Shown piece after piece: positions 7,055 to 14,190 of a stretch of DNA of 29,275 nt. The stretch covers positions 1-29,275 of the forward strand of contig JBHENN010000032.1 in NCBI GenBank assembly GCA_046262015.1, read 5' to 3'. This DNA comes from JBHENN01 sp046262015 (lineage in GTDB: Bacteria > Actinomycetota > CADDZG01 > WHSQ01). The notes under the pieces were generated by a model. That model was not told the origin of the DNA. It ran no database searches and saw only the letters and a list, made by a program, of their open reading frames with translations. How positions within the stretch are numbered: position 1 is the stretch's first letter; every line of letters starts with the position of its first letter. Made by a program: the position numbers and the translations under genes.

Positions 7055-8022
7055 GCCGCCGCCCATGGAGGAGGAGGTGGCCACGCCCGGTCGAGCTCGG
7101 GGACGGTCGTCGTGGTCCCGTAGCTCGGTTCGCGTGGCTCCGCCACAGGAGGCGGGCGAGGGGGCGCCGGCGAGGTCCGGGACATGCCGTAGCGCGCCTC
7201 GACCTCGGCCGCGAGCAACCTGTGCGCGATCGACCCGCGCGCCGTCGGGTCGAGCGTGACCACGGGCTCCCCGAACGACGGCGCCTCGGACAGGCGCACG
7301 CTGCGGGGGATCACCGTCCGGTACACGAGCTCGCCGAAGTGACCCCGCACCTCGGACGCGACCTGACTCGACAGCTTGGTGCGGGCGTCGTACATCGTCA
7401 GCAGCATCCCCGCGATCCGCAGCGCCGGGTTGAGCGAGCGGCGGACGCGCTCGGCGGTCTCCAGTAGCTGGCCGAGCCCCTCGAGGGCGTAGTACTCGCA
7501 CTGCACCGGCACGATCAGATCCTCGGCCGCAGCGAGCGCGTTGACCGTGAGCAGGCCCAAGGAGGGGGGGCAATCGAGGAACACGAGATCGTAGCTCCCG
7601 GCCTCCGGGGCGAGGGCCTCGCGGAGCTTGCGTTCCCGTTCGAGCGCGCTCACGAGCTCGATCTCGGCGCCGGCCAGGTCCACGGACGCGGGGACGCACC
7701 ACAGCGACGGGATCGCGGTGGCCACCCGGGCCTCGGCGAGAGGGAGCCCGCGCACCAGCACGTCGTAGGTGGAGGGACGGTCCCGCCGTCGCTCGACCCC
7801 GAGGCCGGTCGACGCGTTCCCCTGGGGGTCGACGTCGACCACGAGCACGCGGTGGCCCCGCAGGGCCAGGGCCGCCGCGAGGTTGACGCTCGTGGTCGTC
7901 TTGGCCACCCCGCCCTTCTGGTTGGCGACGGACACGACCCGCATCGACCCCGCCGTGATGGGACGATTTTCCAGTAGTTTCCAGTTCTTGGGGTCTCGGT
8001 CAGTCGTCGCGGTCGCGTCCAT
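7051..8022 (-). CDS. parA: Chromosome partitioning ATPase ParA (Soj)
   Basis: A 323-residue ParA-family ATPase. It has the deviant Walker A KGGVAKTTT just after MRVVSVANQ, then DVDPQGNAS (Walker A-prime), FLDCPPSLG (Walker B), and the usual C-terminal helices, ending in a Pro-rich tail of about 45 residues. It binds DNA nonspecifically as an ATP dimer and is released by ParB, moving origins apart. The 8022 start overlaps rsmG by 23 bases; an internal ATG at 7944 (MRVVSVAN) would remove 26 residues and has a weak GGGG upstream. Neighbour parB overlaps its stop, so the two are coupled. Confidence 0.95.
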   Translation of the reverse strand: MDATATTDRDPKNWKLLENRPITAGSMRVVSVANQKGGVAKTTTSVNLAAALALRGHRVLVVDVDPQGNASTGLGVERRRDRPSTYDVLVRGLPLAEARVATAIPSLWCVPASVDLAGAEIELVSALERERKLREALAPEAGSYDLVFLDCPPSLGLLTVNALAAAEDLIVPVQCEYYALEGLGQLLETAERVRRSLNPALRIAGMLLTMYDARTKLSSQVASEVRGHFGELVYRTVIPRSVRLSEAPSFGEPVVTLDPTARGSIAHRLLAAEVEARYGMSRTSPAPPRPPPVAEPREPSYGTTTTVPELDRAWPPPPPWAAA

Positions 8023-8563
8023 CCCCGCGGATGATAACGATGCCGGGGGCCCATTCCTCGGAACCCGGGGGAGCCGCGGACCCGCTGCCGGTGAAGATCG
8101 CGACGACGCCGTCCGGCGCGATCAGGGGGAGTGCGAGGGCAACGGCCCGATCAGGGGCCGCGAGGGCGCGAGCGCAGGCACACACGTGTGCGCGTGCCAA
8201 GCCGGGGTCGCGCGCCGCCTCTTCGGCCGAACGGGCCACGACCTCGCACGGCAACGCAAGGGCACGGACGACCTCGTCGAGGAACGCGGCGCGCCGGACA
8301 CGCGGCTCGAGCAGTCGCCACGGGCGGCTCCGATCCCAGATCGCAAGCGGGATCCCCGGGAGGCCCGCCCCCGACCCCACGTCGATCGCCGGGCCCGGAC
8401 CCAAGCTCGCGAGCAGCGGGGCCAGGCGCAGGCAGTCCTGGACGTGGCGGGCCTCGAAGCGGTCGAGATCGCCCAGCGACACCAGGTCGAGCCGGCCCGC
8501 CCACGCCCGAACCAGCCCCGCGTAGGCGGCAAGGTCCTCGGCTGGGTCGCGTCCAGGCGCCAT
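8000..8563 (-). CDS. rsmG: 16S rRNA (guanine-N7) methyltransferase RsmG
   Basis: A 187-residue class I methyltransferase. The SAM-binding loop reads AIDVGSGAGLPGIPLAI, followed by LEPRVRRAAFLDEVV, both typical of RsmG (GidB), which methylates G527 in the 530 loop of 16S rRNA. Loss of this enzyme in other bacteria gives low-level streptomycin resistance. It is slightly shorter than the E. coli protein. The ATG at 8563 is separated from jag by about 40 bases, and its end overlaps parA. Its place between jag and parA is conserved in actinobacteria. Confidence 0.93.
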   Translation of the reverse strand: MAPGRDPAEDLAAYAGLVRAWAGRLDLVSLGDLDRFEARHVQDCLRLAPLLASLGPGPAIDVGSGAGLPGIPLAIWDRSRPWRLLEPRVRRAAFLDEVVRALALPCEVVARSAEEAARDPGLARAHVCACARALAAPDRAVALALPLIAPDGVVAIFTGSGSAAPPGSEEWAPGIVIIRGDGRDRDD

Positions 8564-8602
8564 CGGTAATCCGATTTACAGGGGTCTACCAGGGCCGATG
8601 CA

Positions 8603-9169
8603 CTATTCGGCGCGGATGATCACCTTGCGGTTGGGGTCCTCGCCCTCGCTGTAGGACGATGCGCCCTCGATGTCCGCCACGGCGTCGTGAACGACCTTGC
8701 GCTCGGCGGCGGTCATCGGCTCCAGCTCGATCTCGCTGCCCCGCTCGCGGGCTCGATCGGCCATCGCCCGGGCGTACTCGGCCAGCGAGGCTCGGCGCCG
8801 GGCACGATAGCCCTCGACGTCGACCTGGACGCGCACCCGGGCACGCAGCCGGCGCTGCACCGCCGCACGGGTCAGCTCCTGGAGGGCGTCGAGCGTCTGG
8901 CCCCGCCGGCCGATCAGTAGGCCCATCCCCTCGCCGGCGACGTCGACCGTGACCTGCTCGCCCTCGATCTGGGTAACGACCTCACCGGCGATCTCGAGCG
9001 CCTCGAGCAACCCGGCGACGAACTCCGCGGCCGTATCGGCGACGACCTCCGGCGCCGGGGGCTCGGGCAGGGGCTCGGGGTGGGCCGCGGGTTCGATCCC
9101 GGGCTGGCCCGGTGGGGTCGGCGATGCCTCGGCGACGTCCTCGGCGGGGCCGGGTACGGCGTCGGTCAC
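8603..9169 (-). CDS. jag: RNA-binding protein Jag/KhpB (KH-II and R3H domains)
   Basis: A 188-residue protein: a Pro/Glu/Ala-rich N-terminus (about 1-45), then a KH-II domain with the IGRRGQTLDALQ loop, and a C-terminal R3H domain (LEPMTAAERKVVHDAV; SEGEDPNRKVII). It binds RNA and is a conserved partner of yidC; in Firmicutes KhpB affects cell elongation and division. The Jag-N domain of Firmicutes proteins is missing, as is usual in actinobacteria. The ATG overlaps the yidC stop by four bases, indicating coupling. Confidence 0.93.
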   Translation of the reverse strand: MTDAVPGPAEDVAEASPTPPGQPGIEPAAHPEPLPEPPAPEVVADTAAEFVAGLLEALEIAGEVVTQIEGEQVTVDVAGEGMGLLIGRRGQTLDALQELTRAAVQRRLRARVRVQVDVEGYRARRRASLAEYARAMADRARERGSEIELEPMTAAERKVVHDAVADIEGASSYSEGEDPNRKVIIRAE

Positions 9170-10191
9170 CGGCGCTTCTTCTTCTTGCTCGATGGGTGAG
9201 GCTTGGGCTTGGCGGCTCCGTCCGCGGCGCTCGACGCGGGCTTGGGGGGCCCGCCCTTGGGCGGCTTGGCACCGCCGGGCTTGCTCGTCGGCTTGGAGCT
9301 CGCGCTCCCGGCCGCCGCCCGGCCGTTGGCATCCTCAGGGGCTTGCGGCACCGCCCGGAGCATGAGCCTCTGCTGGCCGATCGTCCACACGTTCGTCGTG
9401 AGCCAGTAGAGCACCACGCCGGTGGGGAACTGATAGGTGAACACCATCAGCATGACCGGCATGATCTTGCCGAGGATCTGCATCTGCTGGGCCTGGGGCC
9501 CCTCCTGAGGCCCGCGCGTCGCCTGCATCTGGCGCTGCTGGTACCACGTCGTGAAGCCCATCAACAGCACCAGAGCCAGGTACGGTAACGCCGACGCCAG
9601 GCCGCCGCCGCACCCCTCGCCCACCTTCAGAGGGTCGGCCCCGCTGAGCGCGTCGCGCGCCGCGCAGTCGAGGCGCAGGAACAGGAACTGGTGCACCCTC
9701 AAGGTGTGCTCGATCAGGTTCTCGGCGAGGAGGGAGTCCTGGAGCCGCTCGAGCACCGAAGGGACGTCGGCACGTGCCACGTAGTCCGCGAACGGGACCA
9801 GGGCGTTCTTCGGGGTCCCCGGCGGCAGGGTGTAACCCATGTACTTGAGAGGGCTCCGCACCGTATAGAAGAGAGCGATCAGCACCGGGAACTGCATCAA
9901 GAGGGGGAGGCAGCCGCCGAACGGGTTGACGTTGTGCTCCTTGTACAGCGCCATCATCTCTTCGTTCATCTTCTGGCGGTCGCCCTTGTGCTTGGCCTGG
10001 ATCTTCTTGATCTCGGGTTGGATCTGCTGCATCTCGCGCATCGAGCGCGTCTGCTTGATCGACAGGGGAAGCAGCAGCAGTCGCACCGCCACTGTGAGCA
10101 AGATGATCGCGACGCCGTAGCTCTGCACGAGGCCGTAGAACCCGGTCAGGGCTCCGGCGAAGATCTCGAAGAAGAAGTGGAGGCCGCCCAC
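9166..10191 (-). CDS. yidC: Membrane protein insertase YidC/OxaA1
   Basis: A 341-residue polytopic protein. Helices are visible at about 10-45 (carrying R37, the conserved groove arginine), the CLPLLMQFPVLIALFY segment, LPYLALVLLMGFTTW and the pair around MPVMLMVFTYQFPTGVVLYW. The cytoplasmic coiled-coil loop (about 50-85) is rich in Lys/Gln. The C-terminus is a long Lys/Pro/Ala tail ending KKKKRR, which can contact the ribosome. It inserts membrane proteins alone or with SecYEG. The GTG start at 10191 directly abuts the yidD stop. Confidence 0.96.
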   Translation of the reverse strand: MGGLHFFFEIFAGALTGFYGLVQSYGVAIILLTVAVRLLLLPLSIKQTRSMREMQQIQPEIKKIQAKHKGDRQKMNEEMMALYKEHNVNPFGGCLPLLMQFPVLIALFYTVRSPLKYMGYTLPPGTPKNALVPFADYVARADVPSVLERLQDSLLAENLIEHTLRVHQFLFLRLDCAARDALSGADPLKVGEGCGGGLASALPYLALVLLMGFTTWYQQRQMQATRGPQEGPQAQQMQILGKIMPVMLMVFTYQFPTGVVLYWLTTNVWTIGQQRLMLRAVPQAPEDANGRAAAGSASSKPTSKPGGAKPPKGGPPKPASSAADGAAKPKPHPSSKKKKRR

Positions 10192-10431
10192 CTAAACGGC
10201 CTCCCGGCGCGACCCCGGGACGGGGTCCAGGCCGCCCGGCGCCCACGGATGGCAGCGAGCGATGCGGCGGACGGCGAGCGCGACGCCCCGGCCGGCGCCG
10301 TGGGCGCGGACGGCGTCGGCGGCGTAGGCCGAGCACGTCGGCTCGTAGCGGCAGTGACGGCCGATGAGCGGGGACACGAGCCGCCGGTACAGGGCGATGA
10401 GCGCGAGCACCGCCCGGGCGACGGGGCTCAT
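10192..10431 (-). CDS. yidD: Membrane protein insertion efficiency factor YidD
   Basis: A 79-residue protein with the YidD signature: an amphipathic N-terminus (LALIALYRRLVSPLIG), then CRYEPTCSAYAADAV and a CHPW motif near the end with its conserved cysteines. YidD lies between rnpA and yidC in many bacteria and assists membrane protein insertion. Its start overlaps the rnpA stop by four bases. Confidence 0.94.
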   Translation of the reverse strand: MSPVARAVLALIALYRRLVSPLIGRHCRYEPTCSAYAADAVRAHGAGRGVALAVRRIARCHPWAPGGLDPVPGSRREAV

Positions 10432-10766
10432 CCCGGCTCCAGACGGCCGAGACCGGCTCCAACGAAGGCCCTTGTCACGGTTCTTTCCAGTTCCTGGTAG
10501 TTCAACGGGGCTGAGGGATCCGTTCGCACCACCACGTCGTAGCCGGGGCGGGGCCCATGCGCGCGGTAGATCGCCCGCAGGCGGCGCCGGAGACGGTTCC
10601 GGGCGACGGCTCCGCCGGTGCCGGCGCGCACCACAAGGCCGAGCCGTGCCTCGTCGCCGGGGACCGAGCGCGCGTACACGGTCACGCCGTCGACACGGGC
10701 GCGTCGACCTCGGCGATAGGCGGCGCGGAAATCCTCGGCGCTGGTGATCGAGCGGGGCGATCGCAC
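10428..10766 (-). CDS. rnpA: Ribonuclease P protein component
   Basis: A 112-residue basic protein with the RNase P signature VARNRLRRRLRAIYR, plus the N-terminal SAEDFRAAYRRGRR and central LGLVV strands. It assists the catalytic RNA in trimming the 5' ends of pre-tRNAs. GTG 10766 is the likely start, 10 bases after rpmH. Overlap with yidD is four bases. The catalytic RNA (rnpB) is not in this window. Confidence 0.93.
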   Translation of the reverse strand: MRSPRSITSAEDFRAAYRRGRRARVDGVTVYARSVPGDEARLGLVVRAGTGGAVARNRLRRRLRAIYRAHGPRPGYDVVVRTDPSAPLNYQELERTVTRAFVGAGLGRLEPG

Positions 10767-10776
10767 CAGGAGGAGC

Positions 10777-10914
10777 TCAGGCCGACAGGCGCGCGCGCCC
10801 CTTGGCGCGCCGGGCTTTGAGGATGGCGCGACCGGCGCGCGTCTTCATGCGCGCCCGGAAGCCGTGCTTGCGTGCGCGCCGCCGCGTGTTGGGCTGATAG
10901 GAGCGCTTGGTCAC
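10777..10914 (-). CDS. rpmH: 50S ribosomal protein L34
   Basis: A 45-residue, very basic protein starting at GTG 10914. It has the invariant L34 pattern TKRSYQPNTRRRARKHGFR, then MKTRAGRAILKARRAKGR, ending LSA. A GGAG lies about eight bases upstream of the start. rpmH heads the - strand cluster and is read away from the origin, opposite dnaA, as in most bacteria. Confidence 0.97.
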   Translation of the reverse strand: MTKRSYQPNTRRRARKHGFRARMKTRAGRAILKARRAKGRARLSA

Positions 10915-10938
10915 GAGGTCTTCTCCATGTTCGGCCGG

Positions 10939-10947
10939 TTACCCACA
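10939..10947 (+). promoter_or_regulatory. DnaA-box-like 9-mer near rpmH start
   Basis: TTACCCACA differs from TTATCCACA at one position. It lies 25 bases upstream of the rpmH start codon, between promoter and gene. DnaA binding is plausible but not proven by one site. Confidence 0.4.
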
Positions 10948-10996
10948 GCCGTGATCGTGGTCGCGAATAGCTGGGGTCCATCGAGGGTGCGGCAGG

Positions 10997-11027
10997 AGTA
11001 TAACGGCCGGGCGTTCGAGCACGTCAA
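10997..11027 (-). promoter_or_regulatory. rpmH promoter (TTGACG/TATACT)
   Basis: Read on the - strand: TTGACG (11027-11022), a 19-base spacer (18 if TTATAC is taken) and TATACT (11002-10997). Both boxes are close to the housekeeping-sigma consensus. Transcription would start near 10990, giving a leader of about 75 bases before the GTG of rpmH. Confidence 0.6.
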
Positions 11028-11069
11028 CCGCCATCTTCGGAAAAGTTCGCGGGGCGGCGCGCGGACGTA

Positions 11070-11100
11070 TTGACGCCCCCCGGGGGACGGTGTCTAGGAT
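11070..11100 (+). promoter_or_regulatory. dnaA promoter (TTGACG/TAGGAT)
   Basis: TTGACG at 11070-11075, a 19-base spacer and TAGGAT at 11095-11100, a frequent actinobacterial -10 form. It faces right, back-to-back with the rpmH promoter, and would give a leader of about 220 bases before dnaA. Confidence 0.5.
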
Positions 11101-11181
11101 GACGCCGGTTTTCGACCCCGGCCGCGTCGGGGTGGAGGACGCGGCCACTTCCCCCGGTTGGCCCCGCTGAAGTCGTAAGGC

Positions 11182-11201
11182 GCGTCCACAGCTGTGGAAA
11201 A
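11182..11201. promoter_or_regulatory. Inverted pair of DnaA-box-like sites upstream of dnaA
   Basis: GCGTCCACA (+, 11182-11190) and TTTTCCACA (-, 11201-11193) face each other and share the 14-base palindrome TCCACAGCTGTGGA (11185-11198). The TTTTCCACA half is one base from TTATCCACA. The pair lies in the dnaA leader, downstream of the probable promoter, where DnaA could repress its own gene. Confidence 0.45.
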
Positions 11202-11327
11202 GGCTGTTGACCGGCGCTTCTTACGCCACCAGACCCGCTTTCCCGCCTCCCCTCGGGCTACCGGCGTCACCGCAGGGACGGGTGCACTGCCACGCCGCGG
11301 CGTGGTGGTTCTGTGAAAGGGGGAGCA

Positions 11328-12767
11328 GTGCGACCACCTGATGCGATCGATGAGCCGCGCCTCGCGTCGCTGGATCCGGCCGGAGAGGGACCCTCGGGCG
11401 GACCGACCGAGGACCCGGAGGGCATCTGGGAGACGGCGGCGGTGGAGCTACGAAGGCACCTATCCGGGAACTTCCCGGCGTGGTTCGCCGGGGTCGTCCC
11501 GTTGAGCCTGGAGCGCGACACCATGGTGCTCTCCGTGCCCAACCGGTTCACCAAGGAGTGGATCGAGAGCAAGTACCTCGATCTCTTGCGGACGGTCCTG
11601 TCGGACTGCGCCACGCGCACCCTCGACGTCGTCGTCCTCGCGCGCCCCGAGACCCCGGGCAGCGACAGCGCGTCTCTCGCGGAGCCCGTGCAGGAAGACC
11701 CGGCCCAGGCCGCGGCCGCGGCCCCTCCCCCGGCGGCGGACTTCCACCCGAAGTACACCTTCGACCTCTTCGTGATCGGCTCCTCGAACCGGTTCGCGCA
11801 CGCCGCCGCCCTCGCCGTTGCCGAAGGTCCGGCCCAGGCCTACAACCCGCTCTTCATCTACGGGGACGCGGGACTCGGAAAGACGCATCTCCTACACGCG
11901 ATCGGTCACTACGCGGCGGAGTTCCATCCTGGCCTCGTCATCCGGTACGTCTCCACGGAACGGTTCATGAACGAGTTCATCTACGCGATCCAACACAAGG
12001 TCATCCCCGACTTCCATCGCCGTTACCGGGCGGCGGACCTCTTGCTGATCGACGACATCCAGTTCCTCGAAGGCAAGGAACGCACGCAGGAGGAGTTCTT
12101 CCATACCTTCAACTCTCTTCACCCGCGCAGCCAGATAGTGATGACCTCGGACCGGCCTCCGAAGAAGATCTCCACGCTCGAGCAGCGGCTGCGTACCCGG
12201 TTCGAATGGGGCTTGATCACCGACATCCAGCCACCCGACCTCGAGACCCGGCTGGCCATCCTCCAGAAGAAGGCAGGGACCGACCGGCTGGCCGTCCCTC
12301 CGGACGTCATGTCGTTCATCGCCAGCCGCATCCAAACCAATATCCGCGAGCTCGAAGGCGCGCTGATCCGGGTCGCCGCGTACGCGTCCTTGAACCAGTG
12401 CGAGGTGACCGTCGAGCTCGCCCAGCAGGTCCTACAGTCGTTGCTCCCCGATTCCGCCGAGGCCCGGGTCACCTCCGACCTCGTGATAGCCGTCGCGTCC
12501 GAGTACTTCGCCGTAACCCCGGAGGAGATCTGCTCGCCCAACCGGTCCCGGCCGCTCGTCAACGCGCGTCAGATGGCGATGTACCTGTGCCGCGAGCTCA
12601 CCGACCTCTCACTGCCACGCATCGGGAAGCGCTTCGGAGGCCGCGACCACTCGACCGTCGTGCACGCCAACAACAAGATCAAGGACCTGATGCTCGAGAA
12701 GCAGAGTGTCTACGAGCAGGTACGCGAGCTCACCACACGGATCCGTCAACAGGCTGCCCGTGGATAA
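11328..12767 (+). CDS. dnaA: Chromosomal replication initiator DnaA
   Basis: About 479 residues. Domain I (about 30-105; WETAAVELRRHLSG and FTKEWIESKY) is followed by a short Ala/Pro linker (domain II). AAA+ domain III has Walker A GDAGLGKT (179-186), Walker B LLLIDDIQF (about 238-246) and the EWGLITDIQPPD segment with the arginine region. Domain IV carries LVNARQMAMYLCRE and the box-binding signature GRDHSTVVHA (about 438-447). It opens the origin and recruits the helicase. GTG 11328 is preferred since AAAGGGGGAG lies directly upstream; GTG 11313 would add five residues. The stop codon lies within a DnaA-box-like 9-mer. Confidence 0.97.
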   Translation: MRPPDAIDEPRLASLDPAGEGPSGGPTEDPEGIWETAAVELRRHLSGNFPAWFAGVVPLSLERDTMVLSVPNRFTKEWIESKYLDLLRTVLSDCATRTLDVVVLARPETPGSDSASLAEPVQEDPAQAAAAAPPPAADFHPKYTFDLFVIGSSNRFAHAAALAVAEGPAQAYNPLFIYGDAGLGKTHLLHAIGHYAAEFHPGLVIRYVSTERFMNEFIYAIQHKVIPDFHRRYRAADLLLIDDIQFLEGKERTQEEFFHTFNSLHPRSQIVMTSDRPPKKISTLEQRLRTRFEWGLITDIQPPDLETRLAILQKKAGTDRLAVPPDVMSFIASRIQTNIRELEGALIRVAAYASLNQCEVTVELAQQVLQSLLPDSAEARVTSDLVIAVASEYFAVTPEEICSPNRSRPLVNARQMAMYLCRELTDLSLPRIGKRFGGRDHSTVVHANNKIKDLMLEKQSVYEQVRELTTRIRQQAARG

Positions 12768-13000
12768 GGCCGTAACAGCCGTGTGTCGTGGAGCACATCC
12801 GTGGACGATCGGTCGCGCTTGTATGGCGGGCGCGCCGGAGCGCGCCGGCAGCCGGAGGTTGCGAGGCCCTTCATCCCCAGGCGGTAGGGGACTGGGCCTC
12901 GTAAGTAGCCGTTTATCCACGCCGTCCACAGCCCTTACTAGTACGACTAGCAAAGAGATATCTATAGAACCAAGGGCAACTGCGGAGAACCGTCCTACCC
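12759..13000. other. oriC: Probable replication origin oriC
   Basis: The dnaA-dnaN gap is where actinobacterial origins lie. DnaA-box-like 9-mers: TTATCCACG on the - strand (12767-12759), a weaker TCGTCCACG on the - strand (12808-12800), TTATCCACG on + (12913-12921), and CCGTCCACA on + (12922-12930) directly adjacent. Then comes a run of A-centred triplets (12936-12953) and a patch poorer in GC than its surroundings (about 12936-12976), the best candidate for the unwinding element. Gene directions also switch around this region, with rpmH leftward and dnaA rightward. The exact limits are inferred. Confidence 0.75.
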
Positions 13001-13027
13001 CCCGTCTATCGTTATGACGTACAGATC

Positions 13028-13032
13028 GGAGG
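13028..13032 (+). promoter_or_regulatory. dnaN ribosome binding site
   Basis: GGAGG with seven bases before ATG 13040: a strong site that fixes the dnaN start. Confidence 0.7.
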
Positions 13033-13039
13033 CTCGCCC

Positions 13040-14182
13040 ATGAAGTTCCGCTGCGACCGCGACGACCTGCTCGAGGCCGTGCAGTTCGCCTCTCGGGCCA
13101 TATCGAACCGAGCGACGCTACCCGTGCTCTCGGGGCTCCGGCTCGAGGCCGCCGAGGAGGGGGAGGTGGGCGTGGCCGCGACCGATCTCGAGCTGACGAT
13201 GCAGACCGCGTTCAAGGCCGGGGTCGACGAGCCCGGCCGAACGATCCTCCCGGGCCGGTTGTTCGGCGAGATGATCCGAAGCCTGTCCCCCGGTCAGGTG
13301 AGCCTCGCGGCCTCCGCCGGAGAGCTCGAGATCGGATCGGGCCGAGGACGCTTCCGGGTCAAGGTCCTGGCGTCCGACGACTACCCCGCGTTGCCGCTCG
13401 AGGACCCGGCCGGGTCCCCCGAGGGCGTGCGGGTCGAGCTCGACGGGGCCACGCTGTCGACAGCGCTGGCGCAGGTCGTACGCAGCGCGTCTTCGGACGA
13501 GAGCCGTCAGGTCCTCACCGGCGTGTTGTGGGAGCTCGAAGCGGGATCGCTGACGCTCGCCGCGACCGACTCCTACCGTCTGGCGGTGCGCAGCTTGTCG
13601 GTATCGGGCGGACCTGCCGAGATGAGGCGGGTCGTCCTTCCGGCGCGCGTGCTCGCCGAGCTCGGGCGCGCCCTGCAAGGATCGACGGGCGCGGTAGGCG
13701 CGACCGTCAAGGAGAACCTGATCGCCTTTCACGTGGCGCGCGCGGCCGACGACCCCACCGGATTGGGCGAGGCCACGATCGCGTCGCGCTTCATAGAGGG
13801 CGAGTTCCCCAACTACCGGCAACTCCTTCCCAGTGGTTACCCGAACGCATTGACGGTCGATCGTGAGGCTCTGCTCGACGTGGTCAAGCGCGTGGGTCTG
13901 CTGGCGCAGAACAACCTGCCGGTGAAGCTGCGTCTCGACAACGAGCTCGAGGTGAGCGCGCATACCCCGGATGTCGGCGAGGGTCAGGAGGTCGTCGACG
14001 CGCACTACGAGGGCGAACCGCTTGTGATCGCGTTCAATCCCCAGTTCCTCCACGACGGGGCGTCGGCCATCCAGGGCAAGGAGCTGGTGCTCGAGGCCGG
14101 CGACGGGTTGAAGCCGGCGATCCTGCGGGGCCAGGAAGACCACGGCTTCACCTACCTCTTGATGCCCGTGAGGCTGACCTAG
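13040..14182 (+). CDS. dnaN: DNA polymerase III sliding clamp (beta subunit)
   Basis: A 380-residue clamp subunit of normal length with three repeated clamp folds. Recognisable segments are MKFRCDRDDLLEAVQFASRA at the start, NRATLPVLSGLRLEA, DDYPALP, the second-domain LTGVLWELEAGSLTLAATDSYRLA, the FIEGEFPNYRQLLP motif and the C-terminal FTYLLMPVRL with the hydrophobic binding cleft residues. Two copies form the ring that tethers polymerase to DNA. It is eight bases before recF, so dnaN-recF-DUF721 is probably one operon starting in the oriC region. Confidence 0.97.
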   Translation: MKFRCDRDDLLEAVQFASRAISNRATLPVLSGLRLEAAEEGEVGVAATDLELTMQTAFKAGVDEPGRTILPGRLFGEMIRSLSPGQVSLAASAGELEIGSGRGRFRVKVLASDDYPALPLEDPAGSPEGVRVELDGATLSTALAQVVRSASSDESRQVLTGVLWELEAGSLTLAATDSYRLAVRSLSVSGGPAEMRRVVLPARVLAELGRALQGSTGAVGATVKENLIAFHVARAADDPTGLGEATIASRFIEGEFPNYRQLLPSGYPNALTVDREALLDVVKRVGLLAQNNLPVKLRLDNELEVSAHTPDVGEGQEVVDAHYEGEPLVIAFNPQFLHDGASAIQGKELVLEAGDGLKPAILRGQEDHGFTYLLMPVRLT

Positions 14183-14190
14183 GACCTACG

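Noticed and set aside
7067..7702. Upstream extension of the parB reading frame to 516 residues
   Set aside because: The extra 200 residues are Arg/Gly/Pro-rich and lie antisense-frame over parA; ParB proteins begin near the RRSGLGRGLDALL segment.
13727..13735. TTTCACGTG, half of the parS consensus, inside dnaN
   Set aside because: The second half (GAAAC) is missing and the bases are explained by the codons of dnaN. I saw no full parS site in the window.
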